Origin: Coriobacteriales bacterium
GTDB taxonomy: Bacteria; Actinomycetota; Coriobacteriia; Coriobacteriales; UBA8131
Reading direction: 5' to 3'
Length of the DNA: 48,618 nucleotides
NCBI GenBank assembly: GCA_031290175.1
Contig: JAITOC010000031.1
Location: forward strand, 1-48,618
Each line of letters begins with the position of its first letter. Within the stretch, counting starts at the first letter, position 1. This document shows positions 9,879 through 19,506 of this stretch, one piece after another. The notes beneath the pieces were generated by a model. That model was not told where the DNA came from and did not search any database. It worked only from the letters and a program-made list of their open reading frames with translations. Position numbers and translations under genes: made by a program.

Positions 9879-11948
9879 CTACTTGTTGGCCTCCTCACGG
9901 CGCGTCTGATAGTCCGCGATAAGTTTTTTGGCAACATCGCCTGGGACTTCTTCGTAGCCATCAATCTCTACGGTATAGGAGCCGACGCCGCGGGTCATAG
10001 ACCTGAGGTCACGTGCGTAGGTAACCACCTCTTTATAGGGGACACGGGCTTTGATAACGGTGCGTCCGCTCTCGTCCGTGGACATGCCGGCAACACGACC
10101 GCGGCGGGTTGAGAAGTCGCCCATGATCGTGCCCGCGTACTCCTCGGTCACCGTGACCTCGAGGTTCGCCATCGGTTCGAGCAGGTAGGGATCGGCTTTC
10201 TCGCAACAGGCGCGAAACGCAAGGCGTCCAGCCTGCTTGAATGCCATCTCATTGGAGTCAACGGGGTGGTAGGAGCCGTCGTAAACAGCCGCTTTCACAT
10301 CGACGAAAAGATCCTCTGTCAAAAAGCCCTCAAGCATGGCCTCGCGGATACCCTTATCAACTGCCGGGATGAGTCCCTTGGGGATCTTGCCTCCTACGAC
10401 CTGGTCGAGGAACTCATAGCCGCCGCCGGGGTTGGGCTCTATGCGCACCCAACAGTCACCAAACTGCCCGGCGCCCCCTGTTTGTTTCTTGTGACGCCCT
10501 TGTGCCTCCGCCCTCTTGCGGATGGTCTCACGGTAGGGAACCTTGACCTCGAGCAACTTAGCTATGATGTTGTTGCGCTCCTTGATGCGGGACAGAATCA
10601 AGTCGACCGCTCCCTCGCCAAGGGTGGTGAGGATGGTTTGATGGGTCTGCTCTTCGCGATGCAGGGTAACACAAGGGTCGATCTCCGCAACTTTGGCAAG
10701 CAGGTCGCCGAGCTTATCCTCATCCTTAGGGTTCGATGCCTCAATGGCTACGGGATACAGCGGCCGCGGGAAGGGGAGTGGGGCTATCTCAATTGAACCA
10801 GAGTGACTGAGTGTATCGCCCGTGTGTGTCTCTGTGAGCTTGGGGATGACGATGATGTCGCCGGCTTTTGCGGACTTAATCTCCTCGGTCTCCTTGCCTG
10901 TCATACTGTAGAGATGTGCGATGCGATCCTTCTTCTTGCTCTTGGCGTTTATGAGTTCCACGCCGGGAGCTATAACGCCAGAGAGCACTTTTACAAAGCT
11001 CAGTCGTCCGACAAAGGCATCCGATACGGTCTAGAAGACGAAACAAGCCGCTTCACCATTCTCATCGATATGCAGGTCTTCACCATTGGTCAGCGGAATT
11101 GGTCCGTGCGCGTCAGGAGCAGGGAAGTACGTGATGATGTCTTCGAGCACACCTTCGATTCCCTGCTCGATAAGGGTTGAGCCGACGAAGAGAGGGATAA
11201 AGAGCTCCTGGGCTATGGCTTTGCCGAGCAGACTCTCAAGCTCCTCCTGTGTGAGCTGCTCCTCGCCATCGAGATACTTCATCATGAGATCATCATCGGC
11301 TTCAGCGACCAGGTCACAGAGTTTGTCGCGAGCGGCCTGCGCGGCCTCAAGATAGTCGGCGGGAATCTCTTCGATATTCTCCGCACCATCAATATGATAG
11401 CGAGCCTGCATGCGGATGATGTCGATGACGCCCTTGAACCCCTTGTCCACACCGATGGGGATGGTTACGGCTCCAACGCGCTGGCCATATTGCTTGACGA
11501 GCGCTTCGAAAGCGGAATCAAAATCCGCGTTCTCGCGGTCTATATGGTTAATGAATATCGCACGGCATAGGCGCTCACGCTCGGCCTCCTGCCAGAGCTT
11601 GGTGGTGTTTATCTGAGGACCGGCCACGGCGTCGATAACGAAAAGCGCCATCTCAGCAGCCTCCATAGCAGCAATGGTGTCGCCGAGGAAGTCATCAGCG
11701 CCCGAGGTGTCGAGCATGTTTATCTTAAAGCCTTTCCAGGGGATAGGTGCCAGAGAGGCAGAAACGGTAAACTGACGCTTGATCTCCTCTGGGTCATAGT
11801 CGAGGTTTGATTTACCATCGTGCGTCGTCCCAAGACGTGTGGTCTTTCCTGTGACGTGGAGCATGGCCTCGGCTAAAGAGGTCTTTCCTGCCCCGTCCTG
11901 ACCAACAAGGACGATGTTGCGAACCTGCTCTGTACTCGGCGCTGCCAA
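9879..11948 (-). pseudogene. EF-G-like translation GTPase (EF-G2-type paralog) interrupted by one in-frame TAG at 11031-11033; pseudogene, recoding or sequence error
   Basis: 11031..12041 (VGQDGAGKTS...CFVF*) and 9879..10988 (..VLSGVIAPG...GGAGQFGDCWVRIEP) are in the same frame; sequence between stop and second ORF start reads TVSDAFVGRLSFVK, normal EF-G domain II; TTG 11948 has SD GGAGGAGG. Confidence 0.85.
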
Positions 11949-12259
11949 ATGACTCGACCTCCTCCTGTGCGGACATTCCCTGTCCGATAGAGTAAAAACC
12001 GATGATGAAGCGGTAAAAACGCGTACGACACATAATAGCAAAGAACCCGCTCAGGTTCGTGGTGATATCTGAGTGGATTTGGCATCGGATTTGATGTCCG
12101 CACATCCAGAGGTTGCCAAATGCGAGACTTATTATAAAAACATGCATAGTGATGGGTGAATGCCCTATAATGTGATTGCATCTATGGTTCATTTGACATT
12201 TTGGCCTAGTTTGCCCATAGAAAGGCTCGGGGCGTACCTTACTTTAGTTGGAGGATGAC

Positions 12260-13345
12260 GTGGCAAAGCGATTCGAGATCATCAAGAGGGTTATTGAGCC
12301 GTATTGGTTGGAAGGCTCACCGATTGTCATGCAGGCTCATGCAGTGGTGCTTGATGCAGTGACTAATGATGTTTTTGCACAGATGAAGTTCCTGAACAAG
12401 GCGGAAAAACCGCTTTCTGGTATGGATCTCTCAGTCCTGCCACTATCGCCTGAAACAGGCGATAGAGTAGGTACAATAGATGGCACCTACAGTGGCTTAT
12501 CGGTCTCGAAGGATGAGACCTTTGGATCCGATAAGCTTTTTCTGCTCCCACAGCGTGATATTCGTAGTTATGCAGTGCTCATAAAGAAAGTCAGCTTCAC
12601 GGATGGGGAAATATGGGACTACAAGGCTGGCTTCATATTGAAATCAACCGTCCCCACAGATCCTGGAGCGGAGGTCTCGTCTGTTCCAACGACGATCTTA
12701 GAGCCAACACCCGCACAAGATCTTCCTGAATCGAGCCCGGTGCTCGAAGCCACGCCTGTGGCAGTTCAAGACCTGCCCGAGCAGCTATCTGAACCTCTAG
12801 CTACTCCTCTGCCTGACCTGGCTTCGGTTCTTACGGCCGAAACTATATTTGTTCGTGTTGACCCTGAGCCCATCGCGGCGCCCTCACCACCTTTGGCGCC
12901 GAAAGAGATGTCCGTCGATGCAGTTGTCTCGACTCCCGAGCCCGCCTCAGAGCCGGTGCCTGTTGCTGAGGCGGCAGCTGAGCCCTTTGCAGCAACAACC
13001 ACCGAGCCTATCGTGGCCGTGGTGGTCGAGCCGGTTGCGGAGACAACCACCGAGCATTTCACACCAACGGTAGTCGAGCCTGTTGAGGCAGTGACGCCTG
13101 TCGCAAAGCCGGTCTCTCTTGAGTCTGCGCCTGCCCTTACATCTGTGGCAGTGGCCACCGACGCTGATCAGGTTAAACTTGTTCAGCCTGAGGGGCTCGG
13201 CATCGAAGAGAACAGCGATGCCGAGCCTTTCAAAAAGCCGTCGAGCTCAGCATTGCGGAACTTCTTGATGTTTTTACTGGTGGTTCTTGTGCTGGTGAAC
13301 GTCGTCGTCTTCTCCATATTTGCCTATGTGCGCTTCTTTGAGTAG
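12260..13345 (+). CDS. Uncharacterised protein with soluble N-terminal domain, Pro/Glu/Thr-rich linker and C-terminal TM anchor
   Basis: GTG 12260 with SD GGAGG; linker EPxxxTTTEPIVAVVVEPVAE; C-terminus NFLMFLLVVLVLVNVVVFSIFAYVRFFE. Confidence 0.75.
   Translation: MAKRFEIIKRVIEPYWLEGSPIVMQAHAVVLDAVTNDVFAQMKFLNKAEKPLSGMDLSVLPLSPETGDRVGTIDGTYSGLSVSKDETFGSDKLFLLPQRDIRSYAVLIKKVSFTDGEIWDYKAGFILKSTVPTDPGAEVSSVPTTILEPTPAQDLPESSPVLEATPVAVQDLPEQLSEPLATPLPDLASVLTAETIFVRVDPEPIAAPSPPLAPKEMSVDAVVSTPEPASEPVPVAEAAAEPFAATTTEPIVAVVVEPVAETTTEHFTPTVVEPVEAVTPVAKPVSLESAPALTSVAVATDADQVKLVQPEGLGIEENSDAEPFKKPSSSALRNFLMFLLVVLVLVNVVVFSIFAYVRFFE
12443..12465. repeat. Perfect 10-bp inverted repeat with 3-nt loop inside CDS
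   Basis: CTATCGCCTG-aaa-CAGGCGATAG. Confidence 0.8.
12995..13090 (+). repeat. Two degenerate 48-bp (16-aa) tandem units
   Basis: TTTEPIVAVVVEPVAE / TTTEHFTPTVVEPVEA; acaaccaccgagc restarts at 12995 and 13043. Confidence 0.7.
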
Positions 13346-13359
13346 TTCGAATTGATGGA

Positions 13360-13830
13360 TTACTCATCTTCAAGGCTCAGGCAGAGTGCATAAACCTGTC
13401 GATAGTCTTCCTGGTAGGCCAATATCTCCTGTTCGAGGGCGGTGAAATCCTCATCTGACAAGGCATAGTCCTCAAGTGGGTCGTCGAGGTGCAGAGCGAT
13501 CGCCTCTAGCAGTTTTCGTAGATCGCTTTTTGCGCGCTGCTCCGGTGCCAGCCGAAGAGAGATTAGCTCACTGTATGCGCGCACGATGGAGAGGTTTCGT
13601 GCCTCGCCTTCATGGTCATCCGCATCTGCTGCTTTCTTTGCGTCGCGCAAAGCAGCGTTGTAGGTGTTCTGGTAGTCCTTCAATTCCTTTTCGAGAATCC
13701 GGGCGAGCTTATCTGCCTTTAGGAGCCGGCGCGCCTCCCGAGCCCTCATGAGACGCGCATCTTTTTCCTGTATAACAGGGAGCAGGGAAACCAGTTCATC
13801 AAGTCGTGCAAACGCAGCATCAGCATCCAT
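13360..13830 (-). CDS. Small charged alpha-helical protein of unknown function (possibly YlbF-like)
   Basis: MDADAAFARLDELVSLLPVIQEKDARLMRAREARRLLKADKLARILEKELKDYQNTYNAALRDAKK; ATG 13830; 14-bp gap to convergent neighbour. Confidence 0.6.
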   Translation of the reverse strand: MDADAAFARLDELVSLLPVIQEKDARLMRAREARRLLKADKLARILEKELKDYQNTYNAALRDAKKAADADDHEGEARNLSIVRAYSELISLRLAPEQRAKSDLRKLLEAIALHLDDPLEDYALSDEDFTALEQEILAYQEDYRQVYALCLSLEDE

Positions 13831-13942
13831 AATCGTTCCTATCTTATTTATAGCACTTCGCGTCTTAGCGCCAAATGATGGGATTAGTCGTTGTCTCTCT
13901 CTATTTAACCATACAGACAGAGGTATTGTAACAGGAGTCAGA

Positions 13943-13974
13943 CAGCGGCCTGCCAGGATACTGACAGGCCGCTG
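13943..13974 (-). terminator. Stem-loop downstream of the flavoprotein gene
   Basis: CAGCGGCCTG(13943-13952)/CAGGCCGCTG(13965-13974), 12-nt loop. Confidence 0.65.
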
Positions 13975-13999
13975 GTGGTGGATCTTGCAAGCCGAAGAC

Positions 14000-15862
14000 C
14001 TAGAACGGAGCGTCGGCTGGCGGCTCTTTCGGGAAGCCGTCAGCGGTCCAGCGGTTGACGCTACCAACCTTCAGGCCGGGCATCGGGTCGCCGGGCTTCA
14101 GAGCTGGCTCATACTGGCCGGTGAGCTGCTTGCCGAGGTCATAGCCGTAGGTGATGCAGCGGCCATGGCTGTTGCCGGCGACGTTGATCGGATAGTCAAC
14201 GGCGATGCAGCTGCCAACCATGTTGCCGCTTACATAGAGACCCTCGATCGGGTTGCCATCAGTATCGAGGACGGCAAAATCCTCGTTGCACTTCAGGCCA
14301 GCGGGGATGGCGAGAACAGCCGGGCCAACCTTGGTTGCATAGAATGGCGGCGTCTTGATGGGCGTCAGGAAGGTATCCTCTTTGAAGAAGTCGATGTCGG
14401 ATTTTGCGTCACAGAGCGTGTTGTAACGATCGATCGTTGCTTTGAGCGTGTCCGCAGGTACATGGATGAGCTCGGCGAGCTCCTCAAGGGAGTTGGCCTC
14501 CCATGCCGGCTGCGTCCACGTAACGGGATCGGTTGCTGCATCCGGCTCCTTGCCAGCCTCAAGCCATGTCGGCATCTGACCGGCAAAACTCTCGGCGGCT
14601 GCCGAGGTTGGGGTGCCAAAGGGGCGGAAGCTGTCCCAGAACATACCGCCACCAAAGCCGACGGTATTCTCAATATCCTTCAGCCAGTTGCTGTCAAAGA
14701 TGGCAAAGGCGCGTTGCTCGGGCTGGCGAACCATGTTGTTCGACTTGCCCTGAACCCAGGTGTCCTCACAGAAGAAGCGCTCGCCATTGATGTTGACGAA
14801 GAGGAACGCCGCGTGAAACCAAGTAAAGGCCTGTGGGTGCATCATGGTCGGGCCGGGGTCACCTTGGATATCGGCGCCGACCCAGAAGCCCATCTTATGA
14901 CCCTCGCCGTTATTGACGGCGGCACCACTGTTCCAGCCAGAACCGACTTCAGTGGGCGTGTACTGGGTGCGCTCCAGTGGATAGGGCAGTGCGATGGGGG
15001 CGTAGGCCTCGACCATGTCCTTGTCGCCTGAGATGTCACCAGTGGCGAGCACAACGCCTTTGCTGGCGTTGATACGCTTGTAGGTAGTGGCGTCTGTCTG
15101 AACGACGGCACCAACAACCTTGTCGCCTTCCTTTATGAGCTGAACCGCGGGTGTGTTGAACAGGAACTCGGCTCCGGCATCAACGGCATCTCTATGGCAG
15201 AGCGTCGCGGGCAGGAAGGGGTTGTATTCGAACAGCGGGGGCTCGGTGCTCTCGGGGTCTTCCATCAGGAAGGTCATGTGATACCCCGGAACCTCAGACC
15301 ATACCGTGTCCTTGCTGAAGAAGTCGCCCACCATAACAAAGGCACCTACAGAATCCACCTTATCGAGCATCCAGTTGGAGGCACGCTCGCTGTCGCGGAA
15401 GAACTTCGCGACGAGCTTCTCGGTTGCGCGGCTGCCCGTCTGAGCGATCCAGTGCGCATAGGCATCCGTCTTGTCAAAGGTGGCACCCACCGCCTCCATA
15501 TACCGTGAGTTGATGGCACCAAAACCGCCGCCGCGTCCGTTGAAGTTCGCACACTTCTCGACGACGATGACCTTGCCGCCGCTCTCAGCTGCCGATGCGG
15601 CTGTCGCGAGACCGGACATGCCAGCGCCGATGATAAGAACCTCGGTGTCGATGGTCTCCGCGAAGTCGGTGATGGGCTCGGGAGCCGTCAGCCAGGGGTA
15701 GGCACCGGGTGTTGCCGCCGGAGCACCTCCGCCCGTGTTGCCGCCGCCGCCCTCCGTTGTGGGCGTGCAGCCAGCGAGTCCGGCTGCGGCTACCGCACCG
15801 GCTGCTGCCGCGCCCGTCAGAAACGAGCGCCTACTGATAGATTTCTTTCCCAGGTCTTCCAT
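14000..15862 (-). CDS. FAD-dependent fumarate-reductase-type flavoprotein with Tat/lipoprotein-like signal
   Basis: SRRSFLTGAAAAGAVAAAGLAGC (twin-Arg plus lipobox-like LAGC), FAD motif VLIIGAGMSGLATAASAAESGGKVIVVEK; ATG 15862 with SD AGGAGGAAAC. Confidence 0.9.
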   Translation of the reverse strand: MEDLGKKSISRRSFLTGAAAAGAVAAAGLAGCTPTTEGGGGNTGGGAPAATPGAYPWLTAPEPITDFAETIDTEVLIIGAGMSGLATAASAAESGGKVIVVEKCANFNGRGGGFGAINSRYMEAVGATFDKTDAYAHWIAQTGSRATEKLVAKFFRDSERASNWMLDKVDSVGAFVMVGDFFSKDTVWSEVPGYHMTFLMEDPESTEPPLFEYNPFLPATLCHRDAVDAGAEFLFNTPAVQLIKEGDKVVGAVVQTDATTYKRINASKGVVLATGDISGDKDMVEAYAPIALPYPLERTQYTPTEVGSGWNSGAAVNNGEGHKMGFWVGADIQGDPGPTMMHPQAFTWFHAAFLFVNINGERFFCEDTWVQGKSNNMVRQPEQRAFAIFDSNWLKDIENTVGFGGGMFWDSFRPFGTPTSAAAESFAGQMPTWLEAGKEPDAATDPVTWTQPAWEANSLEELAELIHVPADTLKATIDRYNTLCDAKSDIDFFKEDTFLTPIKTPPFYATKVGPAVLAIPAGLKCNEDFAVLDTDGNPIEGLYVSGNMVGSCIAVDYPINVAGNSHGRCITYGYDLGKQLTGQYEPALKPGDPMPGLKVGSVNRWTADGFPKEPPADAPF

Positions 15863-16066
15863 GTTTCCTCCTCTTGTACACACGATTAACCACGGTACCC
15901 GTGTTCCGAATACCTCTTTTATAAGATTACCACGATATGAGACAAAACCACACACATAAAACGGGTGATTGTGTCCGTACCCTCTCTATCTCAATTCGCG
16001 GAAAAACCCTACAATGGTAATTTACTGTTTGCAGGAGTACGAGCGCCGAGCACTGAAAGGACAATC

Positions 16067-18904
16067 GTGGCATCGGATTACAAGGATACGATGAATCTGC
16101 CGCAGACCGAGTTCCCCATGCGGGCGGGTCTGCCAGTCAATGAACCAAAGCGTCTTGCCAGATGGGCGGAGATGGATCTCTACCACAAGGCGCTGGAGAA
16201 GAATGCGGGAAACCCCTCTTACGTGTTGCATGATGGCCCGCCCTATGCCAACGGACCCATCCATATTGGTCACGCCTTCAATAAGATACTCAAGGACATC
16301 ATCGTCAGGTATAAGACGCAGCGGGGCTTTTTTGCTCCCTATGTACCAGGCTGGGACTGTCATGGGCAGCCTATCGAACATATGGTTGAGACGAAGCTTG
16401 GACAGGAGAAGATGGCGAGGATCGATCAGCCTACCCTGCGTCGGCTGTGTCGCGATTGGGCGACCGAACACATCGACTTGCAACGCGACGGTTTCAAGCG
16501 TCTTGGCGTCATCGGCGAATGGGATAAGCCCTATCTCACCTATAACCCTGCCTACGAGGCAGGAAACGTGCAGATATTCAAGGAGATGTACGAACAAGGC
16601 GCTATCTATCGAGGCCGTAAGCCCATCCATTGGTGTCGTCACTGTCACACCGCGCTTGCAGAGGCTGAGATCGAGTATGGTGACGAGGTAAGCCCAAGTA
16701 TCTATGTCGCATTTAAGCTGGTTGACCAAAAAGCGAATAAACTTCCAGATTCCGAACAGCCCCTCCATGTGCTTATTTGGACTACAACACCATGGACGCT
16801 TCCAGCAAATACGGCGGTGGCTTTGGCTCCGTCTGCTGCCTATGTTGCAGTAAAAGCCGACGGCAAGGCTTTAATCATGGCCGAGGCTCTGCTCGATACC
16901 GTTGCGGCAGCAGCGGGGTGGCAAGACTACGAGCTGGTCAGAGAGCCAGATGGAGAGACGTGGACAGCCAGAGGAAGAGAACTTGAGGGTCTTCGGTATG
17001 AGCACCCTGTGCACAAGCACATGCAGGGGGTCATCGTCACGGGCGAGCATGTTGAGCTTTCGACGGGTACCGGCGCCGTACACACGGCTCCTGGCCATGG
17101 CCAGGATGACTACCAGGTTGGGCTGGACTGGAATCTTCCCCTGTTGATGCCGGTCGACGACAATGGGATTTTTGATGCTGGTGGTGGTCCTTTTGAGGGG
17201 CTCGGCGTCGATGAGGCTAATCCGGTCATCATCGCTTGGCTCCGTGATCGCGGGAGCCTTATCGCTCAGACGGATATAAACCATAGCTACCCGCATTGCT
17301 GGCGCTGCCATAACCCCGTCATCTTCCGTGCGACCGACCAATGGTTCGTTTCCATGGATGCAACCGGGCTGCGGGCAAGGGCTATCATCGAGATAGAGAA
17401 GCTGAACTGGTACCCCGATTGGGCGGCAAACCGTTTGCGCTCGATGGTCGAGGGGCGTCCAGATTGGTGTATATCACGCCAACGTTCCTGGGGTGTTCCC
17501 ATCCCAGTATTCAAGTGCGCAAGCTGCTCTCAGACCGTTGCCACGGCCGAAACCTTTGATGCGGTTATCGAGCTTTTCAAGCGAGAGGGAGCGGACGCCT
17601 GGTTTTCAAGGAAGCCTGAAGAGTATTTACCGGCAGATACGCGTTGTGCTCATTGTGGATCGAAAGATTTCCTGCCTGAGAAGGACATCCTCGATGTCTG
17701 GTGGGAAAGCGGCGTCTCCCACACAAGCGTTCTCGAAACCTATGATGAGCTGAGTCGGCCGGCGGATCTCTATCTCGAAGGCTCTGACCAGCATCGCGGC
17801 TGGTTCCAGTCCTCCCTGCTCACAAGTGTGGGCACCTATGGTGTCGCGCCCTATCGAGGAGTCATGAGCTGCGGCTTTACGGTGGATGAAGAGGGTCGCA
17901 AGATGTCCAAATCACTCGGCAACGGGGTCGACCCCGCCGATGTCATCAAGGAGAGCGGTGCCGATGTGCTGCGCCTTTGGGTGGGCAGTGTCGATAGCTC
18001 GCAGGATGTGAGCATCTCCAAGAACATCCTCGACCGTACCTCGGATGCCTACCGACGGTTCCGCAACACCTTCCGCTTCCTGCTCTCCAATCTCTACGAC
18101 TTCGATGAGGAGCAAGACTTCGTGCGTTGGGATGAGTTGGGCACGATCGATCGTTGGGCGCTCGCGCGACTCCAGCAGCTTGCGCATGAGGTTGATGAGG
18201 CATACGACGCATTCCGCTTTCATGCTGCCTATCATGCAATCTACGACTACGTGATCACCGACCTCTCTGCGGTCTACCTCGATGCTCTGAAGGACCGTCT
18301 CTATTCCGATGCCCCCAAGAGCGTTGGTCGGCGCGGCGCACAGACCGTACTGTTCAACATCCTTGAGGTTCTGGTGCGCCAGCTGGCACCTATCTTGAGC
18401 TTTACCTGTGACGAAGTGCTTGAGAATTACCCCCCTGGCTTACGGTCTGAGGGTTTTGCGCAGAATGTCCTGCTTGCCGGGTGGCCGTATGATGACGACT
18501 ATACCCCCGCCATCCCTGCGGGAGAAGCGGAAGGTCTGCTGTCAGACTATCGCGTTGCGCTCGCCGTGCGTGATGCGGTGACCCGACAGCTTGAGACAGC
18601 CCGCAATGAGAAGGTCATGGGCAAGAGCCAGGAAGCACGGGTCACCATTAGGCTTGCACCTATCGCTCATGATGAGCTTGCCGATTTGCCCCAGGGTACG
18701 CTTGAGGAGTTGTTCATAGTTGCCGAGGTGGAGCTTGTCAGTACAGATGGTCTGCTCGAACCCGAGGTCAGCGTAGAGGTCGCAGCAGGGGAGAAGTGTC
18801 CCCGCTGCTGGAATATCCGCACCCTCGCTGAGGATCCGGCACATCCGGAGGTTTGCTCACGCTGTGCTGCCGTGCTGACCGAGATAGGTTTTGTGAAATC
18901 GTGA
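16067..18904 (+). CDS. ileS: Isoleucyl-tRNA synthetase
   Basis: HDGPPYANGPIHIGHAFNKILKD, KMSKSLGN, C-terminal CPRCWN..CSRC zinc motif; GTG 16067 likely start. Confidence 0.97.
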   Translation: MASDYKDTMNLPQTEFPMRAGLPVNEPKRLARWAEMDLYHKALEKNAGNPSYVLHDGPPYANGPIHIGHAFNKILKDIIVRYKTQRGFFAPYVPGWDCHGQPIEHMVETKLGQEKMARIDQPTLRRLCRDWATEHIDLQRDGFKRLGVIGEWDKPYLTYNPAYEAGNVQIFKEMYEQGAIYRGRKPIHWCRHCHTALAEAEIEYGDEVSPSIYVAFKLVDQKANKLPDSEQPLHVLIWTTTPWTLPANTAVALAPSAAYVAVKADGKALIMAEALLDTVAAAAGWQDYELVREPDGETWTARGRELEGLRYEHPVHKHMQGVIVTGEHVELSTGTGAVHTAPGHGQDDYQVGLDWNLPLLMPVDDNGIFDAGGGPFEGLGVDEANPVIIAWLRDRGSLIAQTDINHSYPHCWRCHNPVIFRATDQWFVSMDATGLRARAIIEIEKLNWYPDWAANRLRSMVEGRPDWCISRQRSWGVPIPVFKCASCSQTVATAETFDAVIELFKREGADAWFSRKPEEYLPADTRCAHCGSKDFLPEKDILDVWWESGVSHTSVLETYDELSRPADLYLEGSDQHRGWFQSSLLTSVGTYGVAPYRGVMSCGFTVDEEGRKMSKSLGNGVDPADVIKESGADVLRLWVGSVDSSQDVSISKNILDRTSDAYRRFRNTFRFLLSNLYDFDEEQDFVRWDELGTIDRWALARLQQLAHEVDEAYDAFRFHAAYHAIYDYVITDLSAVYLDALKDRLYSDAPKSVGRRGAQTVLFNILEVLVRQLAPILSFTCDEVLENYPPGLRSEGFAQNVLLAGWPYDDDYTPAIPAGEAEGLLSDYRVALAVRDAVTRQLETARNEKVMGKSQEARVTIRLAPIAHDELADLPQGTLEELFIVAEVELVSTDGLLEPEVSVEVAAGEKCPRCWNIRTLAEDPAHPEVCSRCAAVLTEIGFVKS

Positions 18905-19506
18905 TACGACGTCATGGACGCACAACAGCGCTCGTCGCCTTCGCTTTGCTCGCCATCATGGTCGTCTTCTTGGATCGTCTTACGAAGACAATTGCGGTTA
19001 CACAGCTCAGCGATGGTCACGCGGAGCCTTTTATCCCCGGGGTTGTCGATTTCCAGCTCGTCTATAACAGCGGAGCTGCCTGGGGCGTACTCGATGGTGC
19101 GCGTCTGTTCTTCGTTGTGCTGGCCGCCGCAGCCGTCATCGCTTTCATCGTCTATCTTTGGGTTGCCCGCCCCCACGCAACGCTCCATCTGCTTGCACTG
19201 GGGTTCATTGCGGGTGGGGCTATCGGCAACGCTGTGGATCGCGCCCTCTACGGGGAGGTCACTGACTTCATCCACACGCTTTTTATCGCCTTCCCCTACT
19301 TCAATGTTGCCGACAGTGCTATCACCATTGGGGCAATCTTTCTCATAGCGTCGATACTCTTTTCCGGCAGGAGTCAGGTGGTGGCGGAGAAACCGGAAGC
19401 CGCTGAGAGCGACGTGGGGGATGTTGGAGATATGTCAGAGGATGCCGCTGAGACCGCCGCAGCGGACGCTTCCGGCGCGTTAGAGGAAACTGACGATGCA
19501 CGTTAG
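18901..19506 (+). CDS. lspA: Signal peptidase II with acidic C-terminal extension
   Basis: VYNSGAAWGVL, GGAIGNAVDRALYGEVTDFI, FNVADSAITIG; GTG 18901 overlaps ileS stop (GTGA). Confidence 0.94.
   Translation: MIRRHGRTTALVAFALLAIMVVFLDRLTKTIAVTQLSDGHAEPFIPGVVDFQLVYNSGAAWGVLDGARLFFVVLAAAAVIAFIVYLWVARPHATLHLLALGFIAGGAIGNAVDRALYGEVTDFIHTLFIAFPYFNVADSAITIGAIFLIASILFSGRSQVVAEKPEAAESDVGDVGDMSEDAAETAAADASGALEETDDAR

Noticed and set aside
11031-11033. Pyrrolysine insertion at the EF-G-like amber codon
   Set aside because: Only speculative: TAG is a routine stop in this window, no pyl genes are visible, and EF-G is not a known Pyl protein. Kept as a testable alternative only.
12131-12171. Overlapping divergent promoters (attata / tataat) between EF-G-like and tail-anchored genes
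   Set aside because: -10-like hexamers exist on both strands but -35 matches are weak; not enough to call.
13748-15031. 427-codon plus-strand ORF
   Set aside because: Antisense to the flavoprotein gene and spans its terminator; shadow frame.
15863-16066. Possible T-box upstream of ileS
   Set aside because: No AGGGTGGNACCGCG-like T-box core seen in the short upstream region.
17090-17105. 16-bp palindrome CCTGGCCATGGCCAGG
   Set aside because: Lies in the conserved ileS PGHGxxD motif; probably coincidence of codons.
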